A stretch of 64,000 nucleotides of DNA from Desulfovibrio sp. JY (GTDB lineage: Bacteria > Desulfobacterota > Desulfovibrionia > Desulfovibrionales > Desulfovibrionaceae), in the NCBI GenBank assembly GCA_021730285.1, contig CP082962.1:3100001-3164000 (forward strand), in the 5' to 3' direction. Numbering within the stretch: the first letter of the stretch is position 1; every line of letters begins with the position of its first letter. Shown here piece after piece: positions 53,577 through 62,257 of this stretch. The notes under the pieces were generated by a model. That model saw only the letters and a list, made by a program, of their open reading frames with translations, made no database searches and had not been told where the DNA came from. A program made the position numbers and the translations under genes.

Positions 53577-54674
53577 TTAAAGCACTTTCATTAAGCGCGG
53601 ATTGACATGGAAGGCCCGGCCGGTCTTGGCCAGGTCGGCCCCGCCGACGCGCACGATGTCGGCCGTGGCGGCGTAGGATTTGAACAGCCCGCCGATGCCG
53701 AGCGATGCGAAGAGCCTTGGGTGTTCGCGTCGGGCCGCCGCGAAGGCCGCCACCTTCTCCAGGTTTCCGAAACCGCTCGAAAGCACGATATCCACCTTGT
53801 CATGTCCGGCCGCGTCGAGCGCCCGGCGCACGGCCAGGGCGCTGGCCACGGTGACGCCGGGACCGGTCTGATAGGTGCGCCCGTCGAAGGCGACGCCTCC
53901 CTGCCCGAGGCATTCCCCGGCCGTGTCCAGGCGCACGCCGTCGAGGCGTCCGTCAAGGGCTTTGGCCGTGTCCAGGGAATCGTCGACCTCGTGGTTGAAG
54001 GTGTCGACCAGGGCGATGCGGGGACAGGAGCGTTCGATGTGCCGGTCGAAGGCGATGGTGGCCTCGCGCGTGGCGTGCTCCCGGCCGACGCGGGAAGCAA
54101 AGGCCAGGACGAGCGCGTGGGGAATGGTGCCGACGCCCTGGGACAGTCCGGCGGCCCTGGCTCCGGCGTCCGTGGCGCAGGAATCGAAGCCCGCGCTGAC
54201 GGCGGCCTGGCAAAACGCTTCCTCCCGCGACCAGTGCCAGTGGCGCGCGCCAAAATACATCAGCGGCGTGTCCGGCAGCAGTTCGCGGATGGCGGCGGCC
54301 TTGGCCGCGACCTCCCGCGTCGTGGGCTCGGGCAGGCCGCAGGCAAGCGACGTGGCGGCGCTGACGATGCCGAGATAGAGCGTTTCCAGCTCGATGAAAT
54401 CCAGAAGTGGCCCGGTAATGTGCATGACCGGCTCGAGGGGCGAAAAATCCGCGCCCTCGGGCAGGGCGAGGATTTCCCCGCCATGGTCGGCCAGGGGCGA
54501 AAAGGCCCGGAACACGGCCACGGCTTCGTCTATGCCGGCGAACTTTCCCGGTCCGTCCCGGAAAAACACCTGCATGGTCGCGATGGGATTGAGGCCTTCG
54601 GCCTCCAGGATCTGCCGGGATCGAAGGAAGTATTTGTCCGCATAGGGCTGCGGGCTTTCGGGCAGCGTGTACAT
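53577..54674 (-). CDS. Nicotinate phosphoribosyltransferase-like protein
   Basis: The 365-residue protein belongs to the short COG1488 type: YADKYFLRSRQILEAEGLNP, then MHITGPLLDFIELETLYLGI, MYFGARHWHWSREEA, VDTFNHEVDDSLDTAKAL and DIVLSSGFGNLEKVAAF. These enzymes make nicotinate mononucleotide from nicotinate and PRPP, though substrate is not certain. ATG 54674 is preferred to the TTG at 54716, but no strong ribosome site decides. A small membrane-protein gene lies just upstream. Confidence 0.85.
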   Translation of the reverse strand: MYTLPESPQPYADKYFLRSRQILEAEGLNPIATMQVFFRDGPGKFAGIDEAVAVFRAFSPLADHGGEILALPEGADFSPLEPVMHITGPLLDFIELETLYLGIVSAATSLACGLPEPTTREVAAKAAAIRELLPDTPLMYFGARHWHWSREEAFCQAAVSAGFDSCATDAGARAAGLSQGVGTIPHALVLAFASRVGREHATREATIAFDRHIERSCPRIALVDTFNHEVDDSLDTAKALDGRLDGVRLDTAGECLGQGGVAFDGRTYQTGPGVTVASALAVRRALDAAGHDKVDIVLSSGFGNLEKVAAFAAARREHPRLFASLGIGGLFKSYAATADIVRVGGADLAKTGRAFHVNPRLMKVL

Positions 54675-54706
54675 AATACTTATTTTATCCTTTAATGGCA
54701 GGTGGT

Positions 54707-54874
54707 TCAAGGGCAATGCGGCCGATTCGGGTGTTTTTCTTTCTTTTCGTGACCATTGGAGCGGAAAAGACGCCAGTCGCGGCTGTTCCTGAACCGGGGC
54801 AGCCAGCGCATGGCCACGAGCGCCGCCAAAAGCAGCAGCAGATAGAGCAGATGCAGCAGGTCCGAACGGTCCAT
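54707..54874 (-). CDS. Small single-helix membrane protein
   Basis: The 55-residue protein has one membrane helix (LLHLLYLLLLLAALVAMRW, about 6-24) followed by a basic, polar tail (FRNSRDWRLFRSNGHEKKEKH). GGAGG lies 5 bases before its ATG. It begins 17 bases after umuC and could be part of the SOS-type operon, or an independent small protein. No family is recognised. Confidence 0.55.
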   Translation of the reverse strand: MDRSDLLHLLYLLLLLAALVAMRWLPRFRNSRDWRLFRSNGHEKKEKHPNRPHCP

Positions 54875-54891
54875 GAGGCCTCCGGGAACGG

Positions 54892-56178
54892 TCAGCCGGC
54901 GGTCACCACGGGCAGTTCGGCCCAGACGGTGGTGTAGCGCGGGGAGCGCATGTTCTGGCGCATGGCCCAGGATTGCCCCGTGGCCGCGGCTCCCTGGGCG
55001 GCGCAGCGCAACGTGTCGCGGCCCCATTTGGCGTTTATGGCGTCCAGGGTGGCCATGAGCCGGGCATCGCGGGCCGCGTTTGCCGGCTCGGGGTCGAGCA
55101 GGGAAAGCTGGCGGCCGGATTCGCGCTCGAGGCCGGTGAGGATCACCCCGGCCTTCTTGTAGCGCTGGCCGGGCCGGAAGATGCCGGACAGGGCGGCTTG
55201 GGCCAGGGCGATGAGCGTTGCGGTGTGGGCCGTGGGCGATTTGGGCGCGGCGGCGGCGATGTCGGAAGAGGGCGGGCGTCCCGAGGCGTCGGCATAGGTC
55301 CGGACGTAGACTTCGATTCCCCCGGCCACGAGGCGCCTTGCCCGCAGACGGGCGGCCGCCCGGGCGACATAGGAGGCCACGGCCTCAGAGAGCGGCTCCA
55401 GGGTCGTCACCGCCTCGCCGAAGGAGCGCGAGGACATGAGCGTGCGCGGCGGCGGCGGGGCCTTTTCCAGGTCGATGCAGGAAAAGCCGCGCAGTTCGAG
55501 CTGGGTGTGCACGCCCTGCACGGTCATGTGCCGGCGCACGAACACCTGGGGCAGGTCGCGAAACTGCTGGGCGTTGACCACGCCGAATTTGGCCAGCTTT
55601 TCCCCGTGGCGGCGGCCGATGCCCCAGACCTCCGCAACCGGCACGCTTTCGAGCAGGGGGGCAGGATCGGGCCAAGCCGAAAAATCGAACACCCCGCCGC
55701 ATTCCGGCCGCATCTTGGCCATCCTGTTGGCCAACTTGGCCAGCGTCTTGGTAGGGCCGATGCCAACGGAAACCGGGATGCCCGTCCAACGGCCGACCGT
55801 CTCCTTGATGCGGCGGGCATGGTCGCTCGCGTCGCCGGGAAGCCCGGTCAGGTCCAGGAATGCCTCGTCGATGGAATAGATCTCCAGGCTTGGGGCCATG
55901 CGGGTCAACACGCTCATGACCCGGGCCGACATGTCGCCGTAGAGGGCGTAATTGGAGGAAAAAACCGTCACCCCCCGGCGGGCGAAAAGGTCCCGGCACT
56001 TGAAGGCCGGCGCGCCCATGGGTACTCCCGCCGCCTTGGCTTCGGCCGAGCGGGAGATGACGCAGCCGTCGTTGTTGGAAAGCACCACAATGGGTTTGCC
56101 CTGAAGCGACGGCGCGAAGACCCGCTCGCAGGAGGCGTAGAAGTTGTTGCAGTCGACCAGGGCGAAAACCGTGGGCAT
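54892..56178 (-). CDS. umuC: DNA polymerase V catalytic subunit UmuC
   Basis: The 428-residue Y-family polymerase has FALVDCNNFYASCERVFAPSL with the first catalytic Asp. VVLSNNDGCVISRSAEAK, EIYSIDEAFLDLTGL with the catalytic Asp-Glu pair, and VSVGIGPTKTLAKLANRMAK follow. The C-terminal UmuC-specific region contains GQRYKKAGVIL and QLSLLD (a clamp-binding-like motif). The ATG at 56178 lies 8 bases after the umuD stop. It performs translesion synthesis with cleaved UmuD. Confidence 0.95.
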   Translation of the reverse strand: MPTVFALVDCNNFYASCERVFAPSLQGKPIVVLSNNDGCVISRSAEAKAAGVPMGAPAFKCRDLFARRGVTVFSSNYALYGDMSARVMSVLTRMAPSLEIYSIDEAFLDLTGLPGDASDHARRIKETVGRWTGIPVSVGIGPTKTLAKLANRMAKMRPECGGVFDFSAWPDPAPLLESVPVAEVWGIGRRHGEKLAKFGVVNAQQFRDLPQVFVRRHMTVQGVHTQLELRGFSCIDLEKAPPPPRTLMSSRSFGEAVTTLEPLSEAVASYVARAAARLRARRLVAGGIEVYVRTYADASGRPPSSDIAAAAPKSPTAHTATLIALAQAALSGIFRPGQRYKKAGVILTGLERESGRQLSLLDPEPANAARDARLMATLDAINAKWGRDTLRCAAQGAAATGQSWAMRQNMRSPRYTTVWAELPVVTAG

Positions 56179-56185
56179 GGGGGCG

Positions 56186-56608
56186 TTACGCCTTGTGGAT
56201 GATGTAGGTGACCACGCCCCAGACCTCGAAGGACGCCTCGGGGCCGACGGCCACCGGCGCATAGTCGGGATTTTCGGGCACAAGCAATATCTGGCCGTTT
56301 TTGCGTCGCAGCCGTTTGACCGTCAGCTCGCCGTCGAGGGCCGCGATGACGATGTGCCCGTCGCGGGGTTCCACGGCCCGGTCCACCACCAAAATGTCGC
56401 CGGACGCCACCCCGGCGTCACGCATGGAATCGCCGTCCACACGCACGAAAAAGGTGGCCGCCGGATGGCGCACCAGTTGCTCGTTGAGATCGAGCTTCTT
56501 GTCGATGTAGTCCTCGGCTGGCGACGGAAATCCCGCCTGGACCGTGGACAGGTAGAGCGGCAGCCCCAGCTCCGCGCGCCGCTCGAACCCGAATATTGCA
56601 AGTTTCAC
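56186..56608 (-). CDS. umuD: UmuD-type S24 autopeptidase
   Basis: The 140-residue protein has the self-cleavage site QAG (Ala25-Gly26), catalytic Ser61 in DGDSMRDAG and Lys98 in GELTVKRL, as in UmuD. RecA-stimulated cleavage gives the form that joins UmuC. The start is a GTG at 56608. Its GGAGG Shine-Dalgarno is the edge (gcctcc) of a GC-rich palindromic element inserted upstream. No LexA-type operator was recognised upstream. Confidence 0.95.
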   Translation of the reverse strand: MKLAIFGFERRAELGLPLYLSTVQAGFPSPAEDYIDKKLDLNEQLVRHPAATFFVRVDGDSMRDAGVASGDILVVDRAVEPRDGHIVIAALDGELTVKRLRRKNGQILLVPENPDYAPVAVGPEASFEVWGVVTYIIHKA

Positions 56609-56614
56609 TTGAGT

Positions 56615-56690
56615 GCCTCCGGCGGCCAGGGGCGGCTCCGCCTCCCCTGGCCCCTACCGCCGGGGGGCCCTTGGCCCCCCGGACCCCCCA
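56615..56690 (+). repeat. GC-rich palindromic element abutting umuD
   Basis: It begins gcctccggcggccagggg like the 64-bp repeats. A stem caggggcgg/ccgcctcccctg-like follows, then a G6/C6 palindrome and a ccggaccccccataaagctttt tail. It lies between the presumed umuD promoter and the umuD start, running opposite to umuD. Confidence 0.65.
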
Positions 56691-56780
56691 TAAAGCTTTT
56701 AAGGGATTTTTGCCGTCTGCTACCCTAAAAGAGCGCTCATTTTCTGTCCATTCCCGTTGCGGCGCTTCGCCGCTGGCGCG

Positions 56781-56849
56781 GTTGTCGCCGCAATCGCGTC
56801 CGGCGTCGAGGCGCGAAGCGTCTCGTGCCGCCGGCCGATTGCGGCGACA
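56781..56849. repeat. Long hairpin of the cgcttcgcg-core family
   Basis: A perfect 15-bp outer stem (56781-56795 with 56835-56849) encloses inner stems and a tip containing, inverted, gcttcgcg. It is the third member of the family seen at 1206 and 5352, with a different outer arm. The 56609-57008 gap contains only these elements and no gene. Confidence 0.5.
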
Positions 56850-56910
56850 AACATCCCTCGTCCCGTCCCGTCCTCTCCCGACTTCACCGCCGCCCACCAT
56901 CCCAACCCGG

Positions 56911-57004
56911 GAAAAGGGGGTCCGGGGGACATCAAGTCCCCCGGCGGAGAGGTGCAGGAGAGGCGGAGCCTCTCCTGCCGGGTCCAGGGCGGAGCCCCTG
57001 CCTC
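56911..57004 (-). repeat. GC-rich palindromic element 3' of the SRAP gene
   Basis: It contains palindromes ccgggggac/gtcccccgg (56922-56944), aggagaggcgg/gcctctcct and agggc/gcccct. On the minus strand it ends acccccttttccc. It follows the SRAP stop by a few bases, in the orientation shared by the A/T-cored copies. Confidence 0.6.
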
Positions 57005-57008
57005 CACG

Positions 57009-57626
57009 CTATCCCGCAACCAGCTGCAACTCCGGGGGCGGCGTGGCCAGAAGCGGGGCCACGTCCTGGCGTTCGGTCAGGAGCGGATCGAGCCAGTCCC
57101 TGAAAATCTCCGGCGGCAGGATGAGCGGCATGCGGTCGTGGATGGCGGCCATGGCGGAGGCGGCGGGCCGGGTGAGGATGGCCACGGTGTCGCGGGCCTC
57201 GCCTTCCGGGGTAAGGGTGCGTTCGTAGATGCCGGCCAGGGCCATGACGGGCGTTTCGGGCAAGGTGGCGAAAAAGCGGGTTTTGCCGCCGCCCGGGTCC
57301 GTGCGCCATTCGTAGAAGCCCTGGGCCGGCAACAGGCAGCGACGGTAGCGGATGGCGCCCCGGAAGGAGGGTTTGTCCAGGACGGTTTCGGCCCGGGCGT
57401 TGATCATGGGGCGCAGGGGCCGGTCGGATGTGGCGAAGGAGGGGAGAAATCCCCAACGAAACAGGCCGGCCATGTGTCGTCCGGTTTGCCGGGCGGCGAA
57501 GATGCCCTCGACGAGTTCGCCGGGGAAGATTTCCGGCCGGTCCGGGATGTTTTGGGGCATGTCCGGCACGCCCATGGCTTCGGCCACCAGGCGTCGCGGC
57601 ACAGCCAGGGCGAATCTGCCGCACAT
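57009..57626 (-). CDS. SRAP-domain protein (YedK/HMCES family)
   Basis: The 205-residue protein has the catalytic Cys2 directly after Met (MCGRFAL), INARAET, the active-site QGFYEWR with Glu, and IHDRMPLIL with the conserved His. SRAP proteins crosslink to abasic sites in single-stranded DNA and shield them. The initiator Met must be removed for activity. It lies beside umuDC, forming a small DNA-damage tolerance neighbourhood. Confidence 0.95.
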   Translation of the reverse strand: MCGRFALAVPRRLVAEAMGVPDMPQNIPDRPEIFPGELVEGIFAARQTGRHMAGLFRWGFLPSFATSDRPLRPMINARAETVLDKPSFRGAIRYRRCLLPAQGFYEWRTDPGGGKTRFFATLPETPVMALAGIYERTLTPEGEARDTVAILTRPAASAMAAIHDRMPLILPPEIFRDWLDPLLTERQDVAPLLATPPPELQLVAG

Positions 57627-57853
57627 GGTGTGTCCTCCTTATGTGTGGGGCGCGATCATGGCAGTCCGGTCCCGGGCTGGCAAGGAGGCGGAAACGCCGA
57701 AGGAGCGGCCCGTCTTTTGCTAAGGGGGGAGTGATAAAACCGACCAATAAGCAGTGCAATGCGCCAATTCGCCGCAAATACGAATGTTTTTGGCCAACCG
57801 AAGGGGAAGGCCGGGATGGTGGAGCGCTATTTTATAACAAAGTCAAACGCCGC

Positions 57854-57872
57854 ATGACCGCATGACCGCATG
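57854..57872 (+). promoter_or_regulatory. Tandem start-codon repeat ahead of the HD-GYP gene
   Basis: The 8-mer atgaccgc is repeated at 57854 and 57862, and then the true start atgaccgt follows at 57870. Each of the first two ATGs gives the minimal frame ATG ACC GCA TGA, whose stop overlaps the next start. No Shine-Dalgarno is evident. Stop-start coupling through two three-codon frames is possible. Confidence 0.5.
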
Positions 57873-58856
57873 ACCGTATTGCCGCCGCCGCCGCTCGACC
57901 CGGGAAGCGAATACCAGCCTATTCCGCTGACGCATCTCTTCGCCCATGCCGCCGGGGACTTCGAACTCTATCTGCGCCATGGCGACACCCACACCCTTTT
58001 CGCCCATAGCGGCGAGGCGGTCACCCGGGATCGGCGCAGGCTTCTGGCGGAATATGGCGTGTCGGTGGTCTACATCCACCAGGAGGAGCGGGAGCGCTAC
58101 CGGGGCTATATGCGGCGGCACCTGGGCGAGGCGCTGTTGTCCCCGGACATGGCGACCGAGCACAAGGCGGCGGTTTTTTATCACAACTGCTGCGACATCG
58201 TCCGGGATCTGCTGCGCACGCGGCTGCCCCAGGGCGTTTCCGAAAGGCACGGCCGGCTGTTCGGGGCCTACGTGCGCGACTGCGTAAACTTTTTGGCCAC
58301 CGAGGCGGGGCTTGCCCGCATAGGGACGCTCATGTCCCATGACTACGACGTCTACAGCCATGGGGTGCATGTCTTTGTCTACACGCTGTTTCTGCTCAAG
58401 TCCCTGGGCCTGCCCAAACCGGCGCTGATCCAGGCCGGGGTGGGGGCGCTTTTGCACGACAGCGGCAAGGAAGCGGTGGACGTCTCCATCCTGCGCAAGC
58501 CCGGCCGCCTGATGCCCGAGGAATTCCTGGCCATCCGGGAGCATCCCGCCCTCGGCGTGCGCTATTGCCGGCCGCTTTCCCTGTCGCGCCTGGCCCGGGA
58601 GTGCATCCTCATGCACCACGAAAAGATGGATGGACGGGGCTATCCCGGCGGCCGTTCCGGCGAGGCCGTGCCCCTGCACGCCCGGGCCGTGTCCCTGGCC
58701 GACGTCTACGACGCGCTGACCTCCAGGCGCGTCTACGCCGATGCGGTACGCCCCTTCGAAGCGCTTTCCATCATGCGCCACGAGATGGCCGGCTCCTTCG
58801 ACCTCGAACTCTACAAACGTTTTGTCATGCTTTTAAGCGGCGCGGCCTTGTTGTGA
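57870..58856 (+). CDS. HD-GYP domain phosphodiesterase
   Basis: The 328-residue protein has an N-terminal DUF3391-like region (about 15-100) and an HD-GYP domain. That domain has HDSGKEAVDV (His196-Asp197), HPALGVRY and HHEKMDGRGYPGG (His249/250, GYP motif). VSLADVYDALTSRRVYADA follows. Such enzymes hydrolyse c-di-GMP to GMP. The start lies at the third unit of an 8-bp tandem repeat. It is probably co-transcribed with the potassium channel gene 62 bases on. Confidence 0.92.
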   Translation: MTVLPPPPLDPGSEYQPIPLTHLFAHAAGDFELYLRHGDTHTLFAHSGEAVTRDRRRLLAEYGVSVVYIHQEERERYRGYMRRHLGEALLSPDMATEHKAAVFYHNCCDIVRDLLRTRLPQGVSERHGRLFGAYVRDCVNFLATEAGLARIGTLMSHDYDVYSHGVHVFVYTLFLLKSLGLPKPALIQAGVGALLHDSGKEAVDVSILRKPGRLMPEEFLAIREHPALGVRYCRPLSLSRLARECILMHHEKMDGRGYPGGRSGEAVPLHARAVSLADVYDALTSRRVYADAVRPFEALSIMRHEMAGSFDLELYKRFVMLLSGAALL

Positions 58857-58917
58857 CGGCGCGGGTGGTTGCGGCCGGGTCGGGGATCGCGTAGCCGGGA
58901 AGACAGGGAGGAGTCGC

Positions 58918-59613
58918 ATGGTCCAGCCGCCGATCAACGCCACCATCGCGCCGTCGCGTTCGGGCAATCGCTTCCATATCCTGCTTGGCGCCCTTTTGGC
59001 CCAGATCGTTGCCTCGCCGTTTTTGACGGGTCCGGGCACGGACGTGTTCCAGGACATCTTTTTCCTGATTCTGCTCATTGCCTCCGTCCATGGCGTGCGC
59101 CACAGCCGGCTCTATCCCGTCATCCTGGGGCTTACGATCGCAAGCGTCTTCGGCGTCATGGGAAAGCACCTCATCGGGGGGATTTTTTGGAATTTGTCCT
59201 GTGACGCCCTGGGCGCGGCGGTGGTCTTTCTGGCGGGCGTCGCGCTGTCGCTGTATCTGGCCCGGCAACGCCGGGTCAATCTGGATACCGTGCTGGGAGG
59301 GCTTTGCGTTTACCTCTTTATGGGCGCCATGTGGTTTCTGCTCTACGGCTTTGTGAACAAGGTCATTCCCGATGCGTTCGCCTTCACGGTCCACCACGGT
59401 CCCCTGTCGCAGGAGATGACCGATCGCCTGCTCTTTTTCTTCAGCTACGTGACGCTCATGACCATCGGCTACGGCGACATCGTGCCGCTTTCCCCGGTGG
59501 CCCAGGTCATCGCGATTCTGGAAGGGTTGCTCGGCCAGTTCTACCTGGTCTTTTTCATGGCCCGGCTGGTGGGGCTGCACGTGGCGGCCAGGCAGGGCGA
59601 TCCCGAAACGTAA
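58918..59613 (+). CDS. Potassium channel-like membrane protein
   Basis: The 231-residue protein has about six hydrophobic segments, the last two forming an ion-channel module with the K+ selectivity filter TIGYGD (from Thr182). The first four helices resemble a small transmembrane bundle without voltage-sensor arginines. There is no RCK or cyclic-nucleotide domain; the protein ends just after the inner helix. It follows the HD-GYP gene. Gating signals are unknown. Confidence 0.88.
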   Translation: MVQPPINATIAPSRSGNRFHILLGALLAQIVASPFLTGPGTDVFQDIFFLILLIASVHGVRHSRLYPVILGLTIASVFGVMGKHLIGGIFWNLSCDALGAAVVFLAGVALSLYLARQRRVNLDTVLGGLCVYLFMGAMWFLLYGFVNKVIPDAFAFTVHHGPLSQEMTDRLLFFFSYVTLMTIGYGDIVPLSPVAQVIAILEGLLGQFYLVFFMARLVGLHVAARQGDPET

Positions 59614-59617
59614 TGGA

Positions 59618-60184
59618 CTAGCTTTCGCGCGCCAGGCGGTCGCACAGGCCGAAGGCGCGCACCAGCTCGGCCACGGCCGGCGGCACGAGGGGTTCCCAGG
59701 GACCTCCCTGGGCCATGAGACGCCGCACATCCGTGCCGGAAATGCCCTTGTCTTCTTGCGCCACCTCCCACAGTACCTCGATACGCAGTCCCAGTTCCTG
59801 GAAATAGGCGCGTTTGCGCCGTCCCCAGTCGTCGTAGATGGTCAGGAAGAAGACTGCGTCGAGGGGGACGTAGAAGCGGTAGAGCTCCGGAAAGCTGATA
59901 GGGAAGGGCACCACCGTGAAATCGGCCGGGTCCGTCCCCGCCGCGGTCAGGGCGGCCCGGACCATGGCCTGGCGCTCGAAGTAGGTCAGGGGATTGGCGG
60001 CCGGGGCCGAGCGTTTGGCGTCGGCCGCTTCGCTACGGGTGTGGGACGGATCGGGGTTGGTGATGCCGACCACCAGATGGCGGCAGCGTTCGCGCCCGGC
60101 CAGCAGGTAGCGCAGGTGGTCGTTGTGGAGCACCTGGAATCGGCCGTGGATCACGCCGACGTCGACCGGGTGGAGCGCGTTCAT
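59618..60184 (-). CDS. Nucleotidyltransferase (NMN adenylyltransferase-like)
   Basis: The 188-residue protein has the Rossmann nucleotidyltransferase motif GVIHGRFQVLHNDHLRYLLAG (about 10-30), the equivalent of GRFQxxHxGH. The closing ISGTDVRRLMAQGG replaces the usual ISSTxxR. Family members of this size (NadM type) make NAD from NMN and ATP. Its ATG overlaps the stop of the phosphoglycerate-mutase-like gene (ATGA). A different nucleotide substrate remains possible. Confidence 0.82.
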   Translation of the reverse strand: MNALHPVDVGVIHGRFQVLHNDHLRYLLAGRERCRHLVVGITNPDPSHTRSEAADAKRSAPAANPLTYFERQAMVRAALTAAGTDPADFTVVPFPISFPELYRFYVPLDAVFFLTIYDDWGRRKRAYFQELGLRIEVLWEVAQEDKGISGTDVRRLMAQGGPWEPLVPPAVAELVRAFGLCDRLARES

Positions 60185-61494
60185 GGCTCCTCCAGGCGCA
60201 TGGGGGTTACCGGCCCGGGATAGCAGGCCGGCGGCCGGGGCGTGTCGCGGATGCCGGCCAGCCGCGCCCGTTCCAGGCCGTTTAGAATCAGATAGGGCAG
60301 TTCGTGCCCGCGTACGCAGCCAAGACAGCCGCCGGCGGCCGCGATCTCGTCGAAGCGCGTCACCGCGTCCACCCGCTGCCCCTGGCCGTGGAAAGTCAGC
60401 GGCACGGGCTCGCCGCCGTGGATGAGCGGGCCGCAGGAGGGCGTGGAGTGGTCGGCCGTGACCACGAACAGGATGTCGGGGTCGCCGAGCAGCGGTCCGG
60501 CCGCCCGGCCGATGGCCGCGTCCAGGGCCTCGATGACCGCCCGCTTGGCTTGCGGGTCCTTGGTGTGGGCGGCCACGTCCGGGGCCTTGGTGTGGACGTG
60601 GATAAATCCGTAGTCCGCCGCCGCCTTGGCCGCCAGGGTGAGCCGCTTTTCCAGGTCGGCCCCGGGATCGGCGGTGTCGGGCGTGGCCAGGAAATCGAAG
60701 CCGAGGGCCCGGGCCAGTCCGGCGAACAGCGTGCCCGAAGTGATGGAAAGCGGGCGCAGGCCGAAACGTTCGACAAAGGGCGGCAGGTCCCGCCTGCACC
60801 CGGCCCGCTGGGTGACCAGGGCGTTTATGGGCGTCAGTCCGGCCGCCCGGCGCGCGCGGTTGACGGGATGGTCGCCGAGCACGCGCCAGGCGTGGAGCAA
60901 ATACGCCTTGAGCACCCGGGCGGTATGGGCCGCCGCTGCGTCCGCGCCGGCCATGGGCTCGGGCTCGGGCACGAACAGCCCGTCCACCATGGGGTTGGTG
61001 TCCGTCACCTCGGGGCTGACGTCGCCGTCCAAGGTCAGCACGCCGAAAAGCCCCTTGTCCGGGTGCAGGCGCACGGTCGTGCCCTCGAAGGAAAATTCGG
61101 CCACGGCGGCGAACAGCGCGGCCGCCTCGTCCGGGGAGGGCTTTTCGGGCTTGTCGCGGAAAAGGCGCAGGCAGCCGTTTTCCGCCCGCGCGTTGCAGAA
61201 ATGGGTCAGCAGGCAGACCGTGTCCGGCCCCGGGGAAAGGCCCATGCCGAGCGCCTCAAGGTAGCCCCGGCCGGGAAACTCCCCGGGCGCGTAGCCGAAC
61301 ATGGCGAAATGGGCATTCTCGCTGGGCAGGGCCTGGCCGAGAAAGCCGGCGTGGTAGAGGCCGTTGGCCCCGGAGGCGGCGATGCGGTCAAGATGCGGCG
61401 TGACCGCCGCCTCAAGCGGGGTGCGGCCGCCAAGGACGGCATGAGAGCGGTCGCCCAGGCCGTCGAGGACCACGAGCACGCAACAGCGAGGCAT
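60181..61494 (-). CDS. 2,3-bisphosphoglycerate-independent phosphoglycerate mutase-like (ApgM type)
   Basis: The 437-residue alkaline-phosphatase-superfamily protein starts CVLVVLDGLGDRSH (first metal Asp) and has TPHLDRIAASGANGLYH. IHVHTKAPDVAAHTKD and VVTADHSTPSCGPLIHGGEPVPLTF supply further ligands. This is the archaeal-type cofactor-independent mutase family that also includes phosphonate-linked paralogs. It is translationally coupled to the nucleotidyltransferase gene, which is unusual for a glycolytic mutase and leaves room for another substrate. Confidence 0.8.
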   Translation of the reverse strand: MPRCCVLVVLDGLGDRSHAVLGGRTPLEAAVTPHLDRIAASGANGLYHAGFLGQALPSENAHFAMFGYAPGEFPGRGYLEALGMGLSPGPDTVCLLTHFCNARAENGCLRLFRDKPEKPSPDEAAALFAAVAEFSFEGTTVRLHPDKGLFGVLTLDGDVSPEVTDTNPMVDGLFVPEPEPMAGADAAAAHTARVLKAYLLHAWRVLGDHPVNRARRAAGLTPINALVTQRAGCRRDLPPFVERFGLRPLSITSGTLFAGLARALGFDFLATPDTADPGADLEKRLTLAAKAAADYGFIHVHTKAPDVAAHTKDPQAKRAVIEALDAAIGRAAGPLLGDPDILFVVTADHSTPSCGPLIHGGEPVPLTFHGQGQRVDAVTRFDEIAAAGGCLGCVRGHELPYLILNGLERARLAGIRDTPRPPACYPGPVTPMRLEEP

Positions 61495-61597
61495 CAGCGG
61501 TCGCGCCTTCGGCCGTATCGGCTCATATGATAAAAAAGCGGGTTGTGCATCGGGATTACCACTTTGCCTTTTTCCGACCAGGGCCGCAAGGTAGGAT

Positions 61598-62257
61598 ATG
61601 CTTTTCGACCTGCATGTGCATACCGAACTTTCGCCGTGCAGCCGGCTGCCGGTTGCCGCGATCCTGGCCAACGCCCGACGGCTTGGGCTCGACGGGGTGT
61701 GCCTGACCGACCACGACACCATGGCCGCCGGCCGCCGTGTGCGGGAAGGCGCGCAGGACGACGGGCTGTGCGTGATCATCGGCATGGAGTACGCCACGCC
61801 CGAAGGGGACATCCTGCTTTTCGGGCCGTTCGAGGGGCTGCGTCCCGGGCTTTCGGCCCGCGAGGTCCTGTCACTGGCCCCGGCGGTTGGCGGCGTGGCC
61901 GTGGCCGCCCATCCCTTCCGGTCCTGGCGTCCGGCCGGGCCGGGGATTTTGCGTCATGAACGGCTGCTGGCCGTGGAGGTGGAAAACGGGCGTAACCGGC
62001 CCGAGGAAAACCTGGCGGCCCGCCGTTTCGCCGCTGACAGGAACCTGCTGGCGGTCTGCGGCTCCGATGCCCACAGCCTGGAGGAGCTCGGTCGCGTGCC
62101 GGTGCGGATCGAGGCCACGGTGCGCTGCCGGGGTGATTTCGTGGCCGCGCTTCTGGCCGGTAACTGCCGTTTGGTCGGGGATTTGCCGCATTGCGGGGCT
62201 GTCGCCAGCCCCAAAGATCGGCGGGATCGGCCCGGGACGGCGGCGTGCACGGTCTGA
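61598..62257 (+). CDS. PHP-domain phosphoesterase 2
   Basis: The 219-residue protein has MLFDLHVHTELSPCS, then CLTDHDTM, IIGMEY, VAAHPFRSW and VCGSDAHSLEELG, the metal-binding motifs of the PHP family. It is related to but distinct from the protein at 6269. Substrate is unknown. The C-terminal tail (DRRDRPGTAACTV) looks unstructured. The divergent mutase gene shares the 103-base promoter gap. Confidence 0.87.
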   Translation: MLFDLHVHTELSPCSRLPVAAILANARRLGLDGVCLTDHDTMAAGRRVREGAQDDGLCVIIGMEYATPEGDILLFGPFEGLRPGLSAREVLSLAPAVGGVAVAAHPFRSWRPAGPGILRHERLLAVEVENGRNRPEENLAARRFAADRNLLAVCGSDAHSLEELGRVPVRIEATVRCRGDFVAALLAGNCRLVGDLPHCGAVASPKDRRDRPGTAACTV

